NCBI GenBank assembly: GCA_018466975.1
Contig: CM031561.1
Span: forward strand, 1,984,001 to 2,048,000
Source: Sparassis latifolia
Taxonomy: Eukaryota; Basidiomycota; Agaricomycetes; Polyporales; Sparassidaceae
Length of the DNA stretch: 64,000 nt
Direction: 5' to 3'
Positions 56,882 through 64,000 of the stretch are shown here, piece after piece. The position numbers were made by a program, and so were the translations under genes. The notes beneath the pieces were generated by a model. The model saw nothing but the letters and a program-made list of their open reading frames with translations. It did no database searches and was not told the origin of the DNA. Position 1 is the stretch's first letter. Every line of letters begins with the position of its first letter.

Positions 56882-58769
56882 TACAGATCGGCGGAGATCG
56901 TGTGTGCGGAAACACCAGAATGAAAAGGAGTGAGAGGCTGTAGGTGCAGGAGGAACAGACTGGCACTTATGGCACCTATTCCTCCGCCTTCAGCCTCTCA
57001 CTTAGTAAGCACTAGTTTGACTTAGCGCTCGCGAGCTCGCTGCTAAGCCAAACTCCACTTGACCGTTAAATACTGGCGAGGCAGGGCGAAGGAGGCAGCG
57101 GGGAAGCTGCCGCTCTAAAAACAGCCAAAACCCCCTTTTTGGGGGCTGTGCGCGATGATGAGTGCACACCCGACACAAAGACCTAAACCCAACTAAAATG
57201 AAATGAGAAGCAGGGTCGCTCTGTGTGTGAGAGAAGGGCGTTGCAACTGTAAAATAATGCGAGTGGGTCTCAGAACCTCGATCTAAGCCAAAGGGGGATG
57301 CAACCTGTAAAGAAATGAGGGCTCGCAATGTAAATGTGAAGTCGGGCGACAATCTACGACAAAGTCGCGAAAGTCGAAGGTAGGAAGCTAAGGTCACGAT
57401 GCAATCGCCAAACTCATAGGCGAAGGTGAAGTAAATCGCAAAAGGGGAAGGGAACTATCTGTGGGGGTAGAACGCTATAGGGGAACACAGTATTCGCCGT
57501 CTCGACGAAGTCACAGTCAGTCTAACGCAAAAGTCGGATTAAGACTAACGCAGGTCGCTATCGCTATTTCGCTATGTCGCTATGTCGCTATCGCAGTGTC
57601 GCAGTTCGCTATCACAGTCGCAGTACACAGTCTCGAAGTATAGCAGTGTCGCTATGTCGCAGTGTCGCAGTGTCGCTATGTCGCAGTGGGGTATATCGCA
57701 GTTCGAAGTCGCTATCACAGTAAATGCAGTTTCTCGGTGATCTGAAGCTAAGGGGAACTCCTCCCTACTGGTCTTCGATGATAATCGACGTAGATACAGC
57801 AGTTATTTATAGAGGGGAAAATGGGAGAGGTTAAATGCGAAAGTCGCAAAATGTCGGAAGATGGATCCTGACATCGGAGAGAGTCGCAATGGTCTAGGAC
57901 CAATGGAAAAATAGGTAAAGGGTGTGGAGAGGTAAATGTCGTACGTTGGCGATGGAGAAGAACGGTAAAGTAGAGGAAAATCGAAAGAAAACATATGTTA
58001 CTTGTCCTGAACCACATGGAACACTCTAACAGCATCTCCGGTCCAGCACGAAGGTAGGGGTCTTGAAGGGGAAAGTTGAACGATAAAAGGAATGGGATTT
58101 GCAAAGAAAGAGGTCACGACCATCGTGCGACACTGATAAGTCGGCGCGACATCCAGAAAGGCGGCGTGACATCGGGAAAGTATGGACTTAGATGGAAATC
58201 AACCAGGGCACATCGAACTAGACCAAAGGACAACGAGTAAGTGGTATTCGACAGCGGGGAGACACAAGGGTGGTGTATGAGTGATGAAAGAATGTCGAAT
58301 CTTGGTGCGAAGTCGCGAGGAATTGAGCGAAGTTGAACGAAGTCGCAAAGTCGCAAAAGTTCGCTGAGGGTCACGAAAGAGTCGGATGCATCTTGGAGGC
58401 TAAGAGATAGAGTAGTGAGGTATGAGCGATCACTGGGAAATGCATTTTCAGAGACCAGGAGGTCTGGGAGCGTATCAGCGATGCCATGCCTGAGGTAAAA
58501 TGCGGACATGGTCCGAAAATTTGGTGGTGATGCCTGGTTTTTTGCGGACGTTTTGAGTCCGAAATGGCACTTTTCTAATGGACATTTTGGCCTCTCTGGA
58601 TCAGGCATCTTTTGTCAGGGGTCCTGCTTGGTTGATACTTACAGTGCATTGCATATCAACCCAGAATCTCAAGTTGTGCATGGAGCGTGATGTGACATTT
58701 CCTTATCAGGCAATTCTCATACAAGTACAGCTACAGTGTGGTAGTGAGTCCAGTGGGGACAATGAGCTA
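56882..58769. other. non-coding stretch with hairpins and simple repeats
   Basis: 5' side of the DIRS-type element. Two strong hairpins: arms 56,930-56,940 with 56,991-57,001 (gtgagaggctg), and 57,014-57,026 with 57,042-57,054 (agtttgacttagc, 12 of 13 paired). The rest is rich in gtcgc and aaagtcg words. A minus-strand open frame at 58,114-58,608 has no recognisable domain and is probably chance. Confidence 0.5.
57553..57720. repeat. minisatellite of TCGCTATG / TCGCAGTG units
   Basis: About 18-20 units of 8-9 bp alternate between tcgctatg, tcgctatc and tcgcagtg, with some drift at the edges. Confidence 0.8.
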
Positions 58770-59818
58770 CGAGTAACCTCAGTTTGAGACCCATGCAGTC
58801 GCATCATCTGCTGTAACAGACATGATAGCCTGGTGAATCAACTACAGTTGCATTTCCAGGTTGATGGCCTCTGCTTCATGATGATGCAGCCATGCCTTCA
58901 TGGAGTGGAAGGCCTGCTCGATAGGGTTGAAATCGGGGGAATAGGGAGGGAGATAAATCAATTTTGCCCCTGTAACAATGTTAGATGAATTGAGGTGACA
59001 ATAAACATACCACACTCATTGACAATGATGTGCCTAATATCCTCATCATGATGGATAGCACAATTGTCCATAACCACCACGCTGTTTCGGCCTGGATATG
59101 GATTGAGCTTTGGGGCCTGAAATGCTGGTTATTCATAACTTTATCAAAATGCTCAGGAACATACCAGTTCTTCCTCAACAAATCAGATGAAGTGTTCCTT
59201 GTTGACAGAGCCCTCAAAGATATCGAGAGCTATGAAGCCCTCAGTGGTGAGAGCGGGTAGGACAGAATAGCGCTGTCCTCGTATGAAGGTGTCCCGATGC
59301 ATGCAGGCCATTCCCAACCCTGCCCAACCCTTCACATGCTGATTTGTCCTGTCGTCAACACTTGACTCATCAAGCCACACAAAATACTCCATGGGAATAT
59401 GTCCATACTCTGCCTGCCATGTAGCACGCAAGAGCTCATCCCGCTTGCTCGTCTCCTTCAAGATATATTTGTGCGTCTGTGCGAGGTGATGGAGAGACCG
59501 ACAAATTGTCGCGATGGAGACATCGGTCCCACAAGCTTGGTACAACCTCTCCTGAATTTTGTCGAGGTAGAGTGCAGGATTAGCCTGGAGGATGGAAAGG
59601 ATATACTCTAGATCACCAGTGTCCAAAGCCCGTGGACGTCCCCTTGGCTGAGCGAGAGGGTTTACAACTTGACCATAGTCTCGGTAGAGTGCGAGGATGT
59701 CATAGACAGTTGACTTAGAGCATCCAGAGAGTGATACAATCTCTGTCACAAGAATTCCTTGTTCATAGTACCATTTAGCAATGAGATTTCGCAGCTCTAG
59801 AGACGTATGGCGACCCAT
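58770..59818 (-). pseudogene. mariner/IS630-type DDE transposase, dead
   Basis: Starts MGRHTSLELRNLIAKWYYEQ at 59,818. Helix-turn-helix part: VTEIVSLSGCSKSTVYDILA with a GRPRALD linker. First Asp: YFVWLDESSVDD. A TGA follows EHFI at 59,183. Introns at about 59,117-59,166 and 58,971-59,013 then give NSVVVMDNCAIHHDED (second Asp) and LIYLPPYSPDFNPIEQAFHS (third acidic residue, Glu). A TAG at 58,842 and further stops end the frame early. These enzymes cut and paste short elements at TA. Terminal inverted repeats were not settled: gcattgca occurs on both sides (about 58,648 and, inverted, 59,822) and is the best hint. Confidence 0.8.
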
Positions 59819-59883
59819 TACTGCAATGCGTGATAGCCCTTAGCGCTGCGGGCGGTAGCAGAGAAAATATCACGTTGTCACAC

Positions 59884-60064
59884 TGTAACGAGTCGGTTCT
59901 GACGACCGTTACTCGTTATGGACTGCTTACTACTTACATAAGCAAGTTGCTTTATATCCTTTACACTCACCATCTAGCTGTACCTACACTCAGTCTTAGC
60001 TACCTTTGGCTATATATTGAGTCCACTGCAGCCCTGGTGAGCCTAAGGATCTAGGCTCTTTACA
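59884..60064 (+). repeat. left LTR of the short element
   Basis: 181 bp. It has a perfect inverted word near its start (cgagt..actcg within aacgagtcggttctgacgac and on) and a TATA-like tatatattga near its end. Confidence 0.92.
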
Positions 60065-60103
60065 CTTTTTTTGCAGTCTCAGAACTACTGCTGAAGTTCT
60101 GCT

Positions 60104-61987
60104 ATGACTGTCTACTACTGGCTGGATGGGCAGGAGCACTCACTGTGCCCTGCACATCATATCTACCTGGCAACACCATTGAGGACCTCTGAAGTCATGG
60201 TCCTCACTAGTGACATAGGCCATGTTGCCAACACCCTGCAAAAATGGGTTGAGGCAAACAACCTCACCCATTGGCTCACAATCGCCGATTGGTTGGTCGA
60301 GCGACATCTCCACCTCGCCACCCTCCACAAGTGCTACACTTGCGAAGATGGCCTTACCACCATCAAGCGCGCTCACCGCCGCCTCGACACCCTCGCAGAA
60401 TGCCTGGGAGCCACCATCACCCATGCGACTTTCGACGTGGCACGGATGCATCACCTTGTGACACGTGACCATGCCAAACGCGACGTCGCCACTTCTACCG
60501 CAGTACCCGCACTCCCTGCTTCCCCCTCCCTCGTGTCCGAAAAGCTCGCCAAGCCCGAGCACCCACGCCACATCAAGAATGACGCGCTGCACCTGGACCA
60601 AAAAAACCGGCCCCAAAAACTGATAGGGGAGAGTGTGGGGGTAAAAGAGGCCGAGGAGAGAAGAAGGGAGGAGAGGAGGCCGGAGAGGAAGGTGTGGGAA
60701 TGGACGTGGCATGACCAGGAGCAGGAGCGGACGCCATGCAAGCACGATGACGCATGAGGTACGCCCGCCCTGTCACCTCCCACAGTGCCGCCACCACGCA
60801 CCCGTCTCACCGAGTGCCCAGCGACGCCGACAGCCCCGATGCATTCACATGCGATGCCACCGCATCATGGTGCATGCACACCCACAGCACCCGTGATGCA
60901 GGATGCAGACGATGTGCCCACCACGTCACCGGCACCAGGGGCGCGCAACCACGACAGCGTGGCACCGACGCGCGTGAGCACAGTGTCACAGTGCAGCTGC
61001 ACGACCGTGCCCACAGCGGCGGCAGCGCAGGACGTGAACGATGCGCCCACCACATCACCAGCGCGAGAGGCGCAAGCCCGCGACAACCCGATGCCAACGC
61101 ACCTCACCGTCCAGGCCACCGACCGCCCAACAGCGCAGGTGGCGCCAGCAGACATCGTGACCAACACACCGCCAACGCCAAGGGCGCACCATGCCAGCAC
61201 CATGACCCGAGAGCGCACCGCATCGCCGATGCACCTCATTACCACATCACCAATGCACCGCACCATGTCACTGGCGCAAGGGGTGCGCATCCATGACAAT
61301 GTGATCCCAGTGCACCTGGAGGTGCGCCCTGCTGTCCCCGCTGTGAACCACCCGATGGCGCCCACGGATTTGAGTGCGCTGCCACAGCGCGGCTGCACAA
61401 CGGATTTGAGTGCGCTGCCACAGCGCGGCTGCACAACGGAGCCCACAACGGCCGAGGTGCAGCAGGCGGATGACCTGCCCGCCATGCCGCCAACACCTGG
61501 GGCGCATCAGGACAGCGCCATGACTCGGCAGCACCCCGCACCACTCGCGCACCCCACTACCACGTTGACCATGCCACCCCCTCCTTTGCCGACCACACAC
61601 CCCATGTCCGACATCCATGACGGACCGTCACCACTCTCCTGTGCCATCGAGCAGCCGATCTCGATGGCGCCAGCAGACCATGATGCAGCGCCATGGCATC
61701 GCACCCCGGACACCCCCGAGACAGCAGTAGCTGTGCACAATGGTGCACAGTTGCTGCCCCACCCACCCTCGTCGACATTGCATGGACCACTCGTGTTCAG
61801 TCCTGCAATCTCCATGTCGACTCCCCTATCATCTGTCCCACCTCTGCAAACTCGAGGGCCTAACCCTCGACTTGGCCACATCGACCGGTGCTGGCAGTGG
61901 GCCCGCCCACAGGACCCATGCCTCCCAAACCACTGTGTGCAGTCTCCTCAGACACCCCCGGTCGTTGTCTATGGAACCGTAACCTGA
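60104..61987 (+). CDS. long ORF of the short LTR element, unknown protein, one internal TGA
   Basis: Frame open from ATG 60,104 to TGA 60,755-60,757 (217 codons). It then continues in the same frame to TGA at 61,985 (about 628 codons in all). The context GCA TGA GGT could be a CGA codon changed to TGA, or read-through. The first part has a folded look: MTVYYWLDGQEHSLCPAHHI, VANTLQKWVEANNLTHWLTI, LHKCYTCEDGLTTIKRAHRR. The second part is low complexity and made of weak repeats of the kind DDVPTTSPAPGARNHDS, NDAPTTSPAREAQARDN and DDLPAMPPTPGAHQDSA. It also has an exact 36 bp tandem copy at 61,364-61,435 (DLSALPQRGCTT twice). No zinc knuckle or protease. Could be a gag-like packaging protein or captured sequence. 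Confidence 0.6.
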
Positions 61988-62160
61988 GGTGGATCCAACA
62001 GGTTTTCTGGAGTGGGAGGAAGTGTGCGCATTGCACATTTATTTTATGGTATACATTCTCTTTATTTCCCTTATATGTGGTACACTTTACTTTACCATAT
62101 CCCCATCTATTCCCCTTCTCTTCCTTTCTTTCCCCCTGGGTTGTTTCTGGTAGGGGAGGG

Positions 62161-62341
62161 TGTAACGAGTCGGTTCTGACGACCGTTACTCGTTATGGAC
62201 TGCTTACTACTTACATAAGCAAGTTGCTTTATATCCTTTACACTCACCATCTAGCTGTACCTACACTCAGTCTTAGCTACCTTTGGCTATATATTGAGTC
62301 CACTGCAGCCCTGGTGAGCCTAAGGATCTAGGCTCCTTACA
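62161..62341 (+). repeat. right LTR of the short element
   Basis: 181 bp, identical to the left LTR except for ctcc in place of ctct near the end. Confidence 0.92.
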
Positions 62342-62346
62342 CACAC

Positions 62347-62460
62347 TCCTACTTGATAAGGTATCTATTTGGCCAACAAACAAAAATTCGCCGCAGCCGA
62401 TTCCAGTTTCATATGCAACACACTGTACCGGTGATCGGATAGCATACGTAAGCTAATCAC
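62347..62460. other. spacer between the short LTR element and the copia fragment
   Basis: About 110 bp. It carries no readable continuation of the copia reverse transcriptase, so the copia element was already cut here. Confidence 0.5.
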
Positions 62461-63999
62461 TCAAAAAATCAGGCGGTCCATGAGGTCGTGATCATTTGTG
62501 AACAGTAATAAATCGTCCACCCATACAGTGACGATCTCTGTTTTTCCATTTCTTGTCCTGATGTACGCACATGGGTCCGCGAATAGTCGTCTGAATCCCG
62601 CGTCGAGTAATTTGCGGTTCAGTATTATATTCCATTCATGTCCGGCTTGTTTGAGTCCATAGAGGGTCTTTCGCATGCGGCATACTCGGTGTGTTCCGTT
62701 GCTAAATCCCTCCGGCTGGTGCATATAAATTTCCTCTTTTAGGATACCATTCAGGTACGCGCCCTTGACGTCCATCTGTTGGATATCCCAATCGAGAATT
62801 GCGGCTAGCCCGAGAATTGCGCAGATTGTCTCGAGACGGACCACCGGGGAATATGTTTCCGTGTAGTCCATTCCCGGAATCTGTGAGTAGCCTTTAGCGA
62901 CCAAACGTGCTTTGAATTTAATTACCTCTCCCTCTCTATTTGTTTTCTTTACTAGGACCCATTTGTTGCCTACCGGAGTTCTTCCTTGGGGTAAGTCTAC
63001 TAACTCCCAAGTGCCCATGTTGTCTAGTTGCTCGAGTTCTGCTTGAACAGCCATCTCCCACTTCGGCCATTCAGATGAGTTTTTCGCATCATTGAGCGAT
63101 TTAGGCTCATTGGCCTCCATGTTTTCTTCACTCATCGCTACGTATATGAGATCGGCAATTGATGCGCTATCATTATCCTCGGCGTCTGCATCCGCATTAT
63201 CTTCGGCGTCAGCATCGGGATCATTTAGCAACTGGTAATCTGGTCTGACAGTTACGTGCTTGCTACGCCTGGGCTTGTTCTCATTGGATGCATCTCTATC
63301 CTCGTCTTCTTCGCGTCTGCGCTTTAGCGGGTTATTGACGGAGGACTGTAGCGCGTCTCCCCCTGGATCTGAAGACTCCCCCTCGCGCTGCACGTCTGCA
63401 GTCCTCGATTGCGGGGCATCGGGTCCTTCTCCCTCACGCGGTTGTAATGTCGCATTATTTGGAGATGGATCCCGGTTAGTGAAGTGGTAATTTTGCGTCG
63501 TTTTTATTTGACGCGTTTTAGCATCGTAATATTTGATGGCATTCGGCCCGTCTACATAGCCAACAAATATGTATTTATTGGCTCTTGGTGCGAGCTTCGA
63601 GAGCGCGATGTCCTCTGTGAGAACCCAAACGACACTGCCGAATTCTCGTAAATGAGATATATTCGGCTTTGATTGGTTCCACTTCTCTTCAGGGGTGGCA
63701 TGGTCGAGCGCACTGGTGGGCGCTTGATTTTTGATGTAGGCTGCATGTGATACAGCCTCGGCCCATAGATAACATGGTAGATCCTTCACGTAGATCATTG
63801 ATCTCACGAGGGCAAGTAGCATTCGGTTGAGACACTCTGCAACTCCGTTTTGGGATGGAGAGTACGGCGCAGTAGTCTCTATTTCAATCCCATGGGCGGC
63901 ACACCAATTCGTTAATTCGGTGTTGATATATTCTCGCCCATTGTCTACGCGGAGTTTTCGCGGTTTGTTCCCGAAACGTCGATCAAGGTAGGTCATATA
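62461..63999 (-). CDS. Ty1/copia pol fragment (integrase C-terminal half to reverse transcriptase)
   Basis: Runs in from the right edge. Integrase: KLRVDNGREYINTELTNWC (second Asp) and APYSPSQNGVAECLNRML (Glu), then PTSALDHATPEEKW and the GYVDGPNAIKYYD block typical of copia integrase ends. A hydrophilic linker with acidic repeats (DADAEDNADADAEDND) follows. Reverse transcriptase: EWPKWEMAVQAELEQLDNMG, TPVGNKWVLVKKTNREGEV, RLVAKGYSQIPGMDYTETYS, QMDVKGAYLNGILKEEIYMH, KTLYGLKQAGHEW, and VTVWVDDLLLFTND at the active site. The frame ends soon after (MDRLIF), losing the rest of the reverse transcriptase and RNase H. The fragment is open throughout, so truncation rather than slow decay removed its function. 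Confidence 0.9.
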   Translation of the reverse strand, partial: YMTYLDRRFGNKPRKLRVDNGREYINTELTNWCAAHGIEIETTAPYSPSQNGVAECLNRMLLALVRSMIYVKDLPCYLWAEAVSHAAYIKNQAPTSALDHATPEEKWNQSKPNISHLREFGSVVWVLTEDIALSKLAPRANKYIFVGYVDGPNAIKYYDAKTRQIKTTQNYHFTNRDPSPNNATLQPREGEGPDAPQSRTADVQREGESSDPGGDALQSSVNNPLKRRREEDEDRDASNENKPRRSKHVTVRPDYQLLNDPDADAEDNADADAEDNDSASIADLIYVAMSEENMEANEPKSLNDAKNSSEWPKWEMAVQAELEQLDNMGTWELVDLPQGRTPVGNKWVLVKKTNREGEVIKFKARLVAKGYSQIPGMDYTETYSPVVRLETICAILGLAAILDWDIQQMDVKGAYLNGILKEEIYMHQPEGFSNGTHRVCRMRKTLYGLKQAGHEWNIILNRKLLDAGFRRLFADPCAYIRTRNGKTEIVTVWVDDLLLFTNDHDLMDRLIF

Positions 64000-64000
64000 A

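Larger units (their letters stand above)
59884..62341 (+). mobile_element. 2,458 bp LTR element with long ORF but no reverse transcriptase
   Basis: LTRs of 181 bp at 59,884-60,064 and 62,161-62,341 (TGTAACGAGT...TTACA) with one difference that I can find. They are flanked by cacac on both sides (59,879-59,883 and 62,342-62,346). A purine tract ggtaggggaggg sits directly before the right LTR, as expected for plus-strand priming. No tRNA-type primer site is obvious after the left LTR, but cagaact/agttctg makes a hairpin there. The inside has one long plus-strand frame and no protease, reverse transcriptase, RNase H or integrase. By structure it is a non-autonomous LTR retrotransposon that must use enzymes of another element. 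Confidence 0.9.

Noticed and set aside
57553..57720. CRISPR-like repeat array
   Set aside because: Units are 8-9 bp without unique spacers. It is a minisatellite in a eukaryotic genome.
58114..58608. 164-codon minus-strand frame starting MPDPERPKCPLEKC
   Set aside because: Lies in simple-repeat-rich sequence, no recognisable domain, no intron pattern. Probably chance.
59820..59890. Mariner right terminal repeat
   Set aside because: Only the word gcattgca pairs convincingly with the left side. Exact ends and a TA duplication could not be fixed, so no repeat feature was called.
60140..61881. Long minus-strand frames across the short LTR element
   Set aside because: They mirror the plus-strand frame in a GC-rich low-complexity stretch. 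LTR features (right-hand purine tract) fix the element on the plus strand.

Overview
The window looks like nuclear DNA of a filamentous basidiomycete, most likely an Agaricomycete. This is an inference from the many GT-AG introns of about 50-90 bp, the division 1 chitin synthase, the MEROPS A1 aspartic protease, fungal GST-like proteins and a DIRS/chromovirus/copia/mariner repeat load. No species can be named from sequence alone.

The left two thirds (about 3-40 kb) is mostly a gene-rich arm. In order: the 3' part of a PIF1/Helitron-type helicase at the left edge; an AAA+ ATPase (-) divergent from TOM20 (+); a SET/MYND methyltransferase-like protein; a large basic/serine-rich protein of unknown function; a CLPTM1 family membrane protein (-) divergent from a GST-like gene (+); a second copy of that GST-like gene made by a ~2.65 kb tandem duplication that also carried the CLPTM1 promoter and a now dead piece of CLPTM1; a multi-exon chitin synthase; a small C2H2-like protein; a dead Crinkler/RHS-like P-loop gene; SAP18; an A1 aspartic protease; a serine/threonine-rich single-pass membrane protein with a decayed paralogue; a LARP7/La-family protein; a NADAR-domain protein; and tRNA-Tyr with an intron.

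The right third (about 41-64 kb) is a transposon archipelago. A decayed tyrosine-recombinase (DIRS-type) retroelement (coding remains 56.88-41.54 kb, minus strand) was hit by at least two and probably three later insertions: a 9,815 bp Ty3/gypsy chromovirus with 254 bp LTRs and target duplication GCAGA, an 818 bp solo-LTR-like element with target duplication GCCTG, and a ~304 bp minisatellite-bearing insertion or intron. The chromovirus carries an extra open reading frame after pol. Its coding frame is broken mainly by TGA codons, and its integrase core is missing although its LTRs are nearly identical.

Further right are a dead mariner/IS630-type transposase, a very young 2,458 bp LTR element (181 bp LTRs, target duplication CACAC) that encodes a long unfamiliar protein but no reverse transcriptase, and a copia pol fragment that runs off the window.

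The best candidate for something undescribed is the short LTR element at 59,884-62,341. Next are the chromovirus third ORF, the predicted N-terminal acylation motifs on a NADAR protein and on an aspartic protease, and the duplication of a divergent promoter with its GST-like gene. Exon boundaries were read by eye and are given where splice signals and reading frame agree.
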